Shown: positions 6,499-13,859, counted from the first letter of the stretch. The stretch: 18,414 nucleotides of DNA from RUG721 sp040307385 (GCA_040307385.1 JAWRJQ010000005.1:1-18414); one strand, 5' to 3'. Notes: generated by a model not told the origin, from the letters alone. Numbers and translations: made by a program.

Positions 6499-7272
6499 AT
6501 GAAGCTTTCAAAGAACGCAGAGGTCCTGAAGACGCGCCACAACAAGGTGGTCTATCGCGACGGCGACCGCATCGTGAAGGTGTTCAACAGCACCAAGCCG
6601 GCGTCCGACATCTTCAACGAGGCGCTGAACCTCTCCCGCATCCAGGACACCACGATCAACGTGCCTCGGATCCTCGAGGTCTCGCAGATGGACGACGGCG
6701 CGTGGGCGCTCTCCACGGAGTACATCCCCGGCAAGACCATCGGTCAGCTCCTCGACGAGGCTGCAAACGAGGCCGAGGTCGCCAAGCTGCTCGACACGTT
6801 CGTCGATCTGCAGATCGAGATCATGAACACCGAGGCGCCCCGGCTGCTCAACAAGCAGCGCAACAAGCTTGCCGGCATGATCGGCCGCGTTAAGGAGATC
6901 GATCCGAGCACGCGCTACGACCTGCAGATGCGTACCGACCGCATGCGCGGCGCGAGCAACATCTGCCACGGCGATTTCATCCCCTCGAACGTCATCGTGG
7001 GCGATGATGGCAAGCTCTACGTGTGCGACTGGACGCACGTCACGAAGGGCGTCGCCGCCGCCGATGCGGCAACCACCTATATCATCCTGCGGGCGGGACG
7101 CCCGAACCTCGCCGACGCGTACCTCGACGTCTATTCCAAGAAGACCGATACGCCCAAGCAGGTCATCGATTACTGGGTTCCCGTTGTTGCGGCGGCCGAG
7201 CTTGCACGCGGACGCGAACGCGTGCACGATACGCTGCTTTCCTTCGTCGAAGGCGTGGGCGAGTTCGAATAG
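6499..7272 (+). CDS. APH-fold phosphotransferase (aminoglycoside/choline kinase-like), substrate unknown
   Basis: 257 aa with the kinase-like fold of aminoglycoside phosphotransferases. The N-lobe has KVFNSTKPASDIFNEALN with a candidate ATP-binding lysine, the hinge is TEYIPGKTIGQLL, the catalytic loop is ICHGDFIPSNVIV (H157, D159, N164) and the metal-binding motif is VCDWTHV (D177). The family phosphorylates small-molecule hydroxyls such as choline, homoserine, sugars or drugs; nothing here identifies the substrate, and resistance should not be assumed. It follows adhE on the same strand. AAGGAGG at 6483-6489 lies nine bases before ATG 6499 and only one base before a tiny frame at 6491 (Met-Ser-Thr-stop) whose TGA overlaps this ATG. 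The C-terminal helices (PKQVIDYWVPVVAAAELARG) are typical for the family. Confidence 0.88.
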   Translation: MKLSKNAEVLKTRHNKVVYRDGDRIVKVFNSTKPASDIFNEALNLSRIQDTTINVPRILEVSQMDDGAWALSTEYIPGKTIGQLLDEAANEAEVAKLLDTFVDLQIEIMNTEAPRLLNKQRNKLAGMIGRVKEIDPSTRYDLQMRTDRMRGASNICHGDFIPSNVIVGDDGKLYVCDWTHVTKGVAAADAATTYIILRAGRPNLADAYLDVYSKKTDTPKQVIDYWVPVVAAAELARGRERVHDTLLSFVEGVGEFE

Positions 7273-7299
7273 GCCGCCTCGAGGCCTTTCCTCCCTGCC

Positions 7300-7328
7300 G
7301 GGCCCTGCACCCACGCGGTGCAGGGCCC
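7300..7328. terminator. Perfect 11-bp GC hairpin after the kinase gene
   Basis: GGGCCCTGCAC (7300-7310) and GTGCAGGGCCC (7318-7328) pair without mismatch around a seven-base loop, 28 bases after the kinase stop. GTGCTTTG follows rather than a real T-run, so release may be weak or factor-assisted. It probably separates the adhE-kinase transcript from the lipoprotein gene. Confidence 0.65.
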
Positions 7329-7339
7329 GTGCTTTGACG

Positions 7340-7345
7340 TAGAAT
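7340..7345 (+). promoter_or_regulatory. Candidate -10 (TAGAAT) for the lipoprotein gene
   Basis: TAGAAT matches five of six consensus positions, 39 bases before ATG 7384. The expected -35 place lies inside the 7300-7328 hairpin and is not consensus-like. A TTGACG at 7334-7339 lacks a good -10 at 16-18 bases. Confidence 0.35.
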
Positions 7346-7383
7346 GGTCAATGATGATGGTTCCGTACAGGGAGGACCGTTCC

Positions 7384-7977
7384 ATGAAGCGCTCGCTCAG
7401 ATTCGCCTGCTCGTTGCTCGGCGCGCTCGCCCTCTCGATCGCCCTCGCTTCCTGCTCGCTGCTCAGCGGGGATGAGGCGGTCGTGCACGATATGGTCGAT
7501 AACACCATGAAGATCTTCAAGTCCACCGAGGGCGACGACATCGCGAGCTTCGCCGATCAGAGCTTCGTAGATACCCTGAACTCGTACGGCGTGGATGCCG
7601 ACGAGTTCTTCAGCCATTGCTTCAAGCACCTTTCCTGGGAGATCGGCGACATCAAGCTCTCGGGCGACACGGGAACGGTCTCTCTCACCATCACCAACGC
7701 CGATCTCAACAGTGCGTTCGAGCTCGCGGGCGATCGATTCGACGCATACGCCGAGACGGACGAGGCGCAGCAGCTGTTCGATGAGGACGGGGAGAGCGCG
7801 CTTGTGACCAGGCTTTTCGACTTCTTCTACGAGATCATGGATGCGGACGAGGTCGAGACCGCTACCAGCGAGGTGACACTCGGGGTCTTTAAGAACGAGG
7901 ACGGCTCGTGGGAGATCGATCCCGATAACGAAGCATTCTTCAAGGCGCTCTACGGCGGTGCCGAGCTCAGCCTCTAG
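7384..7977 (+). CDS. Secreted lipoprotein, possible NTF2-like domain
   Basis: ATG 7384 follows GGGAGGA (7370-7376) at seven bases; earlier in-frame ATGs lack a ribosome site. The 197-aa protein opens with a classic lipoprotein signal: positive MKRSLR, a hydrophobic core, then LASC with lipidated C24. It should be anchored to the outer face of the membrane. The mature part is very acidic (GDEAVVHDMVDNTM, ETDEAQQLFDEDGE) and has alternating helix/strand segments ending in GSWEIDPDNEAFFKALYGG. This layout resembles DUF4878/DUF5105-type NTF2-like lipoproteins of Gram-positives, but the assignment is tentative and no function can be given. It seems to be a single-gene unit. It converges on folA with only 38 bases between the stops and no clear terminator there. 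Confidence 0.88.
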   Translation: MKRSLRFACSLLGALALSIALASCSLLSGDEAVVHDMVDNTMKIFKSTEGDDIASFADQSFVDTLNSYGVDADEFFSHCFKHLSWEIGDIKLSGDTGTVSLTITNADLNSAFELAGDRFDAYAETDEAQQLFDEDGESALVTRLFDFFYEIMDADEVETATSEVTLGVFKNEDGSWEIDPDNEAFFKALYGGAELSL

Positions 7978-8015
7978 CGTTCCCGCGCCCGTCTCGCCCT
8001 GCCGTACGCCTGCTC

Positions 8016-8501
8016 CTAGACGTGGCTATACCGCGTGAACCGGAACGGAACGCCGTCCGCCGTATAGTCCGTCTCGGAGGCCTCGATGCACCTCCAGCGA
8101 TCATCCTCATCCAGATTGGGGAAGTATGCGTCGGCCTCGAGCATCGTGTCGTGGACGGTCACATACGCCTGGTCGCAGATGTCGATGAGCTGCTCGTAGA
8201 GCGACGCGCCGCCGATCAGCCATGCCGGCGCGCCCTGCGCTGCAGCCAACTCGAGCGCCTCGTCGATTCCGTGGGCGATCAGCACGCCCTCGGGCGAGAA
8301 GCTCCTGCTGGCGGTGAGCACGATGTTGGCGCGCCCTGCAAGGGGGCCTCCGGGCAGGCTCAGAAACGTCTTGCGGCCCATGATGACGCTTCCGCCCATG
8401 GTGAGCTCTTTGAAGCGTCGCATGTCGGCGCGGTTGCGCACGAGCAGGCGCCCGTCGCGCCCGATGCCCCAATCCGCGGTGACCGATACGATGGCGTCCA
8501 T
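8016..8501 (-). CDS. folA: Dihydrofolate reductase
   Basis: Reduces dihydrofolate to tetrahydrofolate with NADPH. The 161-aa length is typical. The N-terminal WGIGRDGRLL loop corresponds to the Met20-loop region, D26 in NRADMRRF is the expected active-site acid, GSVIMGRKTFLSLP is the NADPH-binding motif, and WLIGGASLYEQLI is the second glycine motif. The usual Pro-Trp of the LPW motif reads LLV here, a noticeable divergence. The start codon lies two bases after the thyA stop, so translation is probably coupled to thyA, which produces the enzyme's substrate. Confidence 0.95.
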   Translation of the reverse strand: MDAIVSVTADWGIGRDGRLLVRNRADMRRFKELTMGGSVIMGRKTFLSLPGGPLAGRANIVLTASRSFSPEGVLIAHGIDEALELAAAQGAPAWLIGGASLYEQLIDICDQAYVTVHDTMLEADAYFPNLDEDDRWRCIEASETDYTADGVPFRFTRYSHV

Positions 8502-8503
8502 GG

Positions 8504-9352
8504 CTACACCGCAATCGGGATGTTCGCGACCTGCGGACCGAACCGATAGTCCTCGACGATCAGGTCATCGGTCGTGAACCGGTAGAAGTCGGTGACGCTG
8601 GGGTTGAGCGACACCTTGGGTGCGGGGTAGGAGGGCCGGGAGATGAGCTCGCGCACGATATCGACGTGGCGGTCGTAGATGTGGGCATCGGCGATCATGT
8701 GCACCAGCTCGCCGGCGATCATGCCGCTCACCTGCGCAACCATCATGAGAAGCAGCGCATACTGGCACACGTTCCAGTTGTTCGCCGCCAGCACGTCCTG
8801 GCTGCGCTGCACGAGCAGCATGTTGAGCGTGGGCTTGCGTGCGCCCGCATCCTGCGTGACGTTGTAGATCACGTTGAACGCGCAGGGGTAGAGGTGCATC
8901 TCGGAGAGGTCGGCGAAGGTGTAGAGGTTGGTCATGATGCGGCGCGAATAGGGGTTCTCGCGCAGGTCTTTGAGCACGCGGTCCATCTGGTCGAAGTCGC
9001 CGTCGGCATAGTGGCTGACCTGCCCGACCTGGTATCCGTAGGCCTTGCCGATCGAGCCCGTCTCATCGGCCCATTCGTCCCAGATGCGGGGCTTGAGGTC
9101 GTGGATGTTGTTGGACTTGCGCTGGTAGATCCACAGGATCTCGTCCATGCAGCTTTTGAGGGCCGTGCGGCGCAGCGTGAGCGCGGGAAATTCCTCGCGC
9201 AGATCGTAGCGGTTGCAGACGCCGAACTTCTTGATGGTGTAGGCGCTCGAGCCGTCCTCCCAGCGCGGGCGGACCTTCTGGCCTTCGGTTGTGGTGCCGT
9301 GCTCGATGATGTCGGAGCACATGTCTATGAAGATCGCATCTGCCTTGCTCAT
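8504..9352 (-). CDS. thyA: Thymidylate synthase, Bacillus/phage-type ThyA
   Basis: Methylates dUMP to dTMP using methylene-tetrahydrofolate, releasing dihydrofolate for the following folA product. The 282-aa protein has the nucleophile C157 in HLYPCAFNVIYNV, the phosphate-binding QRS at 182-184 with D186, and the C-terminal DAHIYDRHVDIV motif. In the E. coli enzyme the catalytic Cys is followed by His; here it is Ala, as this position also varies in B. subtilis ThyA. The common G-x-PFN motif reads AANNWN, with N194 retained. ATG 9352 is chosen because AAAGGA lies eight bases before it; ATG 9361 nine bases further out has no room for a ribosome site. It is the first gene of a two-gene unit with folA. 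Confidence 0.95.
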   Translation of the reverse strand: MSKADAIFIDMCSDIIEHGTTTEGQKVRPRWEDGSSAYTIKKFGVCNRYDLREEFPALTLRRTALKSCMDEILWIYQRKSNNIHDLKPRIWDEWADETGSIGKAYGYQVGQVSHYADGDFDQMDRVLKDLRENPYSRRIMTNLYTFADLSEMHLYPCAFNVIYNVTQDAGARKPTLNMLLVQRSQDVLAANNWNVCQYALLLMMVAQVSGMIAGELVHMIADAHIYDRHVDIVRELISRPSYPAPKVSLNPSVTDFYRFTTDDLIVEDYRFGPQVANIPIAV

Positions 9353-9397
9353 CTCGTCCATCCTTTACATCCGCGCCGTGCGGCCAAGCCGCCTATC

Positions 9398-9403
9398 AGT
9401 ATA
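9398..9403 (-). promoter_or_regulatory. Candidate -10 (TATACT) for thyA-folA
   Basis: On the minus strand TATACT follows TTCGC and lies about 45 bases before ATG 9352. It matches five of six consensus positions. No recognisable -35 stands 16-18 bases upstream, as with the other candidates here. Confidence 0.45.
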
Positions 9404-9426
9404 GCGAACGCGTCCGCGCCGCCCGC

Positions 9427-9840
9427 CTAGAGATGTTCCTCCGCGAAGAGCTGGTCCCACATGGTTCCGAGGATGTGCGCGATCCGCTCATCTGCCGGAA
9501 GCCATGCAACGTCGAGAAGCGCATCCTGCGAGAGCCAGCGGCGGTCCTCGTCGTCTGCGATACGGTCGCGCACGCCCGAGAGCGGGGCCACGAACATGTC
9601 CATCGAGAGGTGGAACTCGGGATAGTCGTGCTCAAGCGTGTCGAGATACCAGAGCACCTGCAGCGCGATGCCCTGCTCCTCGAGCAGCTCGCGGCGGCAT
9701 GCCTGTTCGGGCGTCTCGCCCGCCTCGATCTTGCCCCCGGCGAACTCCCAGCAGCCGGGACCTGCCGCATCGGCGCGCTTGGTTGCGAGCACCTTGCCGT
9801 CGCAGTAGATGATGGCGCACACGGCGCGGATCGTCTCCAT
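9427..9840 (-). CDS. Nudix hydrolase, MutT-like
   Basis: The 137-aa protein has a complete Nudix box: G36, E42, then R50-E51 in CRRELLEEQGI, with E54 and E55 as metal ligands. It begins METIRAVCAIIYCDGKVLAT and contains CWEFAGGKIEAGE, the arrangement of MutT/NudG-like enzymes that hydrolyse oxidised or modified nucleoside triphosphates; the real substrate is not known. ATG 9840 is one base after the stop of the thioesterase gene, which sets the start and suggests coupled translation. It is the last gene before the thyA promoter. Confidence 0.92.
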   Translation of the reverse strand: METIRAVCAIIYCDGKVLATKRADAAGPGCWEFAGGKIEAGETPEQACRRELLEEQGIALQVLWYLDTLEHDYPEFHLSMDMFVAPLSGVRDRIADDEDRRWLSQDALLDVAWLPADERIAHILGTMWDQLFAEEHL

Positions 9841-9841
9841 G

Positions 9842-10567
9842 CTACGATTCCGCTTCGCACTCGAGGCGGACGATGGCATAGCTCGTCCCGTCCTCCGACG
9901 CGAGGTCGACGCAGATGCGGGACCCCTCGATGCAGACGCGCGGGATGATCGTGTCGCCGAGAAAGGCCATCTTGCGGTACTGCACGTCGAGCACGCGCGG
10001 CGTGCTCATACGCGTGTGCGATCCGGCTGCCTCCACGGCCATGAGCACGTACTGCGCGTTGTTGACGTGATCGTTGTAGTCGAGGTGCTGCAGGGAGATG
10101 ACGACGGGCTCCGACGGCTCATAGGCGCCCGTAAGCAGGATCTTGCGCTCGAGCGGGCCCATGTCGAGGCGCGGCGTGTCCTCCACATAGACGAGCTCGC
10201 TCTCGGGGATGCGCAGGTGCCTGCCCGTCTCGCGATCGAACACCACGTACTTCGCATCGGCCGCGACGAGCCGCGTGCCGCACGGGCGGTACAGCGCATA
10301 GTTGCGCATCGCGTGGGTGCTCTTCATGTCGTAGCAGAAGGTCCTCACCTCGATGGGGTCGCCCATCCTCGGCAGCTCGTCGATCTCGATGCGCCAGGAC
10401 GTGATGGCCCAGGCAAAGCCGCGCTCGCGCTGGAACCCGATGCCCACGCCGAGGCTCTCGGTGTGGAAGGCGGAGCAGTCCTGCAGGTAGTTGATGAGCG
10501 GCACGAGCGCGAGCGTGCTCGTTTCGTCGCATTCGGAAAAGCGCACGGTGCTGGTGAATGAGAACAT
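9842..10567 (-). CDS. Acyl-ACP thioesterase (FatA/FatB-like, double hotdog)
   Basis: Hydrolyses acyl-ACP to release free fatty acids. At 241 aa it has the length of bacterial members of this family. The N-terminal hotdog starts with FTSTVRFSECDETSTLALVP and includes FAWAITSWRIEIDELPRMGD, the Trp-rich substrate-side strand of the family. The second hotdog holds HLDYNDHVNNAQYV, with D163, N165 and H167 matching the plant FatA/FatB D-x-N-x-H catalytic pattern. Upstream is AGGAG, but it lies about 14 bases from ATG 10567, longer than usual. The pairing with a Nudix gene does not reveal a shared pathway. It diverges from azlC across an 84-base AT-rich control region. Confidence 0.93.
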   Translation of the reverse strand: MFSFTSTVRFSECDETSTLALVPLINYLQDCSAFHTESLGVGIGFQRERGFAWAITSWRIEIDELPRMGDPIEVRTFCYDMKSTHAMRNYALYRPCGTRLVAADAKYVVFDRETGRHLRIPESELVYVEDTPRLDMGPLERKILLTGAYEPSEPVVISLQHLDYNDHVNNAQYVLMAVEAAGSHTRMSTPRVLDVQYRKMAFLGDTIIPRVCIEGSRICVDLASEDGTSYAIVRLECEAES

Positions 10568-10590
10568 GGCTTCTGTCTCGGCTCCTCTTC

Positions 10591-10596
10591 ATTATG
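10591..10596 (-). promoter_or_regulatory. Candidate -10 (CATAAT) for the thioesterase-Nudix pair
   Basis: On the minus strand CATAAT matches five of six consensus positions and would give a very short leader before ATG 10567. No consensus -35 stands at the right distance; the place upstream is occupied by the TGAATTC palindrome. Confidence 0.35.
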
Positions 10597-10605
10597 TCCG
10601 AATGT

Positions 10606-10621
10606 TGAATTCTCGAATTCA
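10606..10621. promoter_or_regulatory. Perfect TGAATTC-TC-GAATTCA palindrome between divergent promoters
   Basis: TGAATTCTCGAATTCA has 7-bp arms that are exact reverse complements around TC. It lies between the candidate -10 sites of the thioesterase gene and azlC, where a dimeric repressor could block both. A third GAATTC is at 10640-10645, overlapping the azlC -10. The AT-rich block stands out from its GC-rich surroundings. Confidence 0.5.
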
Positions 10622-10637
10622 TATCGTATCGCAAAGC

Positions 10638-10643
10638 TAGAAT
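10638..10643 (+). promoter_or_regulatory. Candidate -10 (TAGAAT) for azlCD, possibly leaderless
   Basis: TAGAAT ends eight bases before GTG 10652, so transcription would begin at or next to the start codon. There is no Shine-Dalgarno sequence before that GTG, which agrees with a leaderless mRNA. The usual -35 place (10615-10620) is the right arm of the palindrome. Confidence 0.4.
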
Positions 10644-10651
10644 TCTTTGCC

Positions 10652-11347
10652 GTGGTTACCCGTAAAGACATACAAGACGCCCTCAAAGCCGCGCTGCCCA
10701 TCATGCTGGGCTATATCGTCATCGGCACGCCCTGCGGTGTGATGGAGAACGAGATCGGCATCGGGCCGGCGTTCGCGTTCATCATCTCCTGCACGCTCTA
10801 TTCGGGAGCAGGGCAGTTCATGATGTCGCCCATGGTGCTTGCGGGGACGCCGCTCGCCTCCATCGCGCTCTCCATCGGACTCGTCTCATCGCGTCAGATG
10901 CTCTACGCGGCCGCCTTCTCGCCGTTCTTCACGCGTGTGCGCAAGCGCCTCACCGTGCTGTTCGCCGCGACGGTCACCGACGAATCGTTCGGTGTCAACA
11001 TGGACCGTTTTCTTGCAGCGGAACCATGGGATGAGCGCAGAGCGACGCTGGTGAACCTGTTCTCCATGCTCTCCTGGGGTACGGCCAACGCCATCGGGTC
11101 GGCCTTGGGCGCCGTGATCGCGTTCCCCACCGACATCCTGTCGTTCGGCATGACCTCCATCTTCGTATGCCTGCTCGTGGGCCAGCTCGTCAGCGCGGCG
11201 AGCGGCGTGGTGTGCGCGGTGGCGTTCGTCGCTGTGGGAGCGCTCAAGCTGGCGGGACTCGGCGGCGTCGCCGTCTTCGGGGGCGCCGTGGCGGGCATCA
11301 TCGCGGGCCTTATCTTCGAGGAGGTGCGCGGCCATGCCGGATCCTGA
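10652..11347 (+). CDS. azlC: AzlC-family branched-chain amino acid exporter subunit
   Basis: Large membrane subunit of the AzlCD two-component exporter (branched-chain or related amino acids). The 231-aa protein begins MVTRKDIQDALKAALPIMLG, has the family motifs GYIVIGTPCGVM, YSGAGQFMM and LVSSRQMLYAA, and then several hydrophobic segments to the C-terminus (for example AVFGGAVAGIIAGLIF). GTG 10652 is chosen because the N-terminal helix fits the family; no ribosome site precedes it and a leaderless message is possible. The 3' end overlaps azlD by 14 bases, indicating coupled synthesis of the two subunits. The palindrome upstream suggests a dedicated regulator, which is not in the window. The substrate is inferred from the family only. 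Confidence 0.92.
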   Translation: MVTRKDIQDALKAALPIMLGYIVIGTPCGVMENEIGIGPAFAFIISCTLYSGAGQFMMSPMVLAGTPLASIALSIGLVSSRQMLYAAAFSPFFTRVRKRLTVLFAATVTDESFGVNMDRFLAAEPWDERRATLVNLFSMLSWGTANAIGSALGAVIAFPTDILSFGMTSIFVCLLVGQLVSAASGVVCAVAFVAVGALKLAGLGGVAVFGGAVAGIIAGLIFEEVRGHAGS

Positions 11348-11672
11348 CCTTATCGCGCTCTACCTCGCCCTGCTCATCCCCATGCTCGTGTGGCGCGTGG
11401 CGCCCATGCTCGTGCTCAAAGGACGTAAGCTTCCGCAGCGCGTGGAGGCAGCGCTCGGGCTCATTCCCTCCGCCGCCTTCGCGGCGCTCGTGGCGAACGA
11501 CGTGCTGCAGCCTGCGTACTGGACCGCATCCCCGCTCAAGGGCCTCGCACCCATAGCCGCCGCGCTCATCGTGGTTCCGATCGCCAAGAAGAGCGGGTCG
11601 CTCGTGCTGTCGGCGCTTGTCGGGGTATGCGCGTATGCGGCCTTGAGCTACTGCCTGTCGCTGGCGGGGTAG
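11334..11672 (+). CDS. azlD: AzlD-family small exporter subunit
   Basis: A 112-aa membrane protein with about four hydrophobic helices (LIALYLALLIPMLVWRVAPM, SAAFAALVANDVLQ, APIAAALIVVPIAKKSG, LSALVGVCAYAALSYC). The layout and its position after azlC identify it as AzlD. ATG 11334 is preceded by GAGGAGG (11318-11324) inside azlC, and the genes overlap by 14 bases. Its own 3' end overlaps the last 25 bases of the oppositely transcribed lipid-kinase gene, so there is no room for a terminator between them. Confidence 0.9.
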   Translation: MPDPDLIALYLALLIPMLVWRVAPMLVLKGRKLPQRVEAALGLIPSAAFAALVANDVLQPAYWTASPLKGLAPIAAALIVVPIAKKSGSLVLSALVGVCAYAALSYCLSLAG

Positions 11673-12580
11673 TAGGGGCTCGAGGGGTCCACGATGATGC
11701 GCACCGCGTCCTTGAGCACGCGCGCCGTGTATCCCGTCACCAAGCCCTCGATGGCCTCTCCGTCGATCTCGAGCGGAAGCGCTTCCGATGCCCGCACCGC
11801 TATCACGGACCCCTGGTGATGCACGATCGCAGGCCGTCCCAGGGTTTTGCCGGTTTTATCCAGCAGGCTCGCGAGGATGGGCCGGGCGAGCCCGCCCACG
11901 TGCTTGGTCTCGGCGAGCGCGACATCGAGCATGCCGTCGTTCAGCCTGCAGTTGGGGACGAGCTCGACATCTCCCTGCAGGGTGGCCGTGTCGGCGACGA
12001 GGCAGACGATGCCCTGATGCGCGTACGTCCGTCCGTCGATGGTGAGGGAGAAGTCGGCGTGCGCGACGCGCGGCTGCGAGAGCGCAGCGGCGAAATAGGC
12101 CGCCTGCCCCATGGTCTGCTTGTTGGGTACGGCTGCCCGCATGAGCTGGGCGTCGTAGCCGATGCCGCTCATGAGCGCGAACCCGCGCGTGCGCTCGGCG
12201 CCCTGCTCGTCGATCCAGGAGATCTCGCCCAGGTCGATCGGGCACGTCACGCCGTTTTTGCATGCGCGGGCGAGCGCGGCGGGCTCGAAGGCGTTGCCGA
12301 TGTTGGCGTAGAGCAGGTTCGCGGTGCCCGAGGGGAACACGCAGGCGGTGACGTCACGGTAGGCGACGGCGCAGAGCATGTTGGATACGGTCCCGTCGCC
12401 GCCCGAGAACACGCAGACGTCGAACTCCTCGGCATCGCCGAGCACCTCGGCCGGGGAGGTATCGTCTTCGAGCAGGCGGATGCAGCACTCGTCGCCCGGG
12501 CCCACGAGCATGCGCTCGAACTCGAAGATGGCGTCGGATCCGAAGCCGGATCTTGGATTATGGATGATAAGGCTGCGCAT
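11648..12580 (-). CDS. Diacylglycerol kinase catalytic-domain protein (YegS/DgkB-like)
   Basis: Lipid kinase of the DAGK/LCB5 family; it probably phosphorylates diacylglycerol or a related membrane lipid on the cytoplasmic side. At 310 aa it has the normal single-chain length. It shows HNPRSG (residues 7-12), the nucleotide-binding SGGDGT (59-64), PSGTAN (83-88), and the C-terminal substrate-side strands (ALMSGIGYDAQL, DGMLDVALAE, LPLEIDGEAI). The start ATG 12580 follows a weak GGGA site, and a TCTATA about a dozen bases upstream could be a -10. It is transcribed divergently from rnd and convergently with azlD, overlapping azlD by 25 bases. It may serve phosphatidic acid recycling, as DgkB does; this is inference. 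Confidence 0.9.
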   Translation of the reverse strand: MRSLIIHNPRSGFGSDAIFEFERMLVGPGDECCIRLLEDDTSPAEVLGDAEEFDVCVFSGGDGTVSNMLCAVAYRDVTACVFPSGTANLLYANIGNAFEPAALARACKNGVTCPIDLGEISWIDEQGAERTRGFALMSGIGYDAQLMRAAVPNKQTMGQAAYFAAALSQPRVAHADFSLTIDGRTYAHQGIVCLVADTATLQGDVELVPNCRLNDGMLDVALAETKHVGGLARPILASLLDKTGKTLGRPAIVHHQGSVIAVRASEALPLEIDGEAIEGLVTGYTARVLKDAVRIIVDPSSPYYPASDRQ

Positions 12581-12609
12581 GGTCCGTCCCTATAGAAACA
12601 AAAGCCGAA

Positions 12610-12615
12610 TACATT
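12610..12615 (+). promoter_or_regulatory. Candidate -10 (TACATT) for rnd
   Basis: TACATT lies in a short AT-rich patch between the divergent kinase and rnd genes. Initiation near 12622 would leave the upstream in-frame ATG 12620 outside the message and favour the later starts of rnd. Confidence 0.3.
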
Positions 12616-12661
12616 TAAGATGGTATCGCTAAACGTTGAATCGGTCATGGGGGAGTTCAGG

Positions 12662-13792
12662 TTGTATATACAAGACGGGCGGGCGCTCCGCGCCTTCTGC
12701 GAGCGAGCCGCTTCATCGCATGTCCTTGCCGTCGACACCGAGTTTCTGCGCGAGAAGAGCTACTACCCCAAGCTCTGCCTGATCCAGCTTGGAACGCATG
12801 GCGAGACGGTCGCCGTTGATCCGTTCGCCATCCGCGACCTGTCGCCGCTGCGCGATCTGTTCGAGGACGGCTCGATCACCAAGATCTTCCATGCGTGCTC
12901 GCAGGACCTCGAGGTCATCCACCACGTGCTCGACTGCGCCGTCGCGCCGCTCTTCGACACGCAGGTCGCCGCCTCGTTTCTGGGCCTGCGCCAGCAGGTG
13001 AACTACGGTGCACTGGTGGAGGCGTACGCGCATGTGCATCTGCCCAAGGGCGAGTCGCTCACCGACTGGTCCCTTCGCCCGCTCGACGAGCGGCAGCTCG
13101 CCTACGCCGAGGACGATGTGCGCTACCTGCCCGGCATCTATGACGCCATGATCGCCGAGCTCGTGGAGAAGGACCGGCTCTCATGGGTCCTGCCCGAGAT
13201 GGAGCACCTCCTCGACGGCGTCGCCACGTCCCGCGACCCGAGAAACGCCTTCGTGCGCCTGAAGCGCGTCACGTCGCTCACACGGCGCCAGCTCGGCGTC
13301 GCCCGCGAGGTGTGCGCATGGCGCGAGCGGCTTGCCGCCCGACGCGACGTGCCCCGCAAGTGGGTTCTTTCCGACGAGGTGTGCCTCGAGATCTGCAAGC
13401 GGATGCCCTCCGACGAGACATCGCTTCGGCGCATCCGCCAAACCGAGCAGCTCAGCGCCCGCGACGCCAAAGCGGTGCTCTCCGCCATCGAGGAAGCGGA
13501 GTCGCTCGCTCCCGACGAGCTCCCGCGCATCGAGCGCCATGAGCGTCCCACGCAGGCGCAGGAGAGCATCATCGATCTCATGTACGCGCTGCTGCGCATC
13601 ATCTCCGCGCGCACGGGCGTGGCGACGCAGGTCATCGCCACGCGCGACGATCTGCTCGACTTCATCGTCTCCCGCGAGTCGTCGCGCCTCTCATCGTCAT
13701 GGCGCTACGAGGTGGCCGGCAGATATCTCGAGAAACTTCTGGCGGGCGAGATAGGCCTCACCGTCAAAGGGAATACAATAGAGCTGCTGTAG
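12662..13792 (+). CDS. rnd: Ribonuclease D
   Basis: 3'-5' exoribonuclease involved in tRNA and stable-RNA 3' maturation. The DEDDy exonuclease domain spans about residues 1-180: D25 and E27 (LAVDTEFLR), HACSQDLEVI, and YAEDDVRYL with the Tyr-x3-Asp of motif III. An HRDC domain follows (TSLTRRQLGVAREVCAWRER through SDEVCLEICKRMP), and a second helical HRDC-like region fills the C-terminus; length is 376 aa, like E. coli RNase D. TTG 12662 is preferred: GGGAG lies six bases upstream, and MYIQDGRALRAF aligns with the beginning of E. coli RNase D. ATG 12647 (five more residues) and ATG 12620 are alternatives without ribosome sites. It heads a same-strand group with the yugP-like gene and xseAB, although a 67-base gap follows. 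Confidence 0.95.
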   Translation: MYIQDGRALRAFCERAASSHVLAVDTEFLREKSYYPKLCLIQLGTHGETVAVDPFAIRDLSPLRDLFEDGSITKIFHACSQDLEVIHHVLDCAVAPLFDTQVAASFLGLRQQVNYGALVEAYAHVHLPKGESLTDWSLRPLDERQLAYAEDDVRYLPGIYDAMIAELVEKDRLSWVLPEMEHLLDGVATSRDPRNAFVRLKRVTSLTRRQLGVAREVCAWRERLAARRDVPRKWVLSDEVCLEICKRMPSDETSLRRIRQTEQLSARDAKAVLSAIEEAESLAPDELPRIERHERPTQAQESIIDLMYALLRIISARTGVATQVIATRDDLLDFIVSRESSRLSSSWRYEVAGRYLEKLLAGEIGLTVKGNTIELL

Positions 13793-13859
13793 TGGGTATA
13801 TCACGATAAGGGACGCGCTCTGCGCTCCAACGTACGGTCTCCGTTCGGAAGGTTGGCAG

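Noticed and set aside
6499..7272. Aminoglycoside resistance gene
   Set aside because: Only the general APH fold is shown; chromosomal context and sequence give no evidence for a drug substrate.
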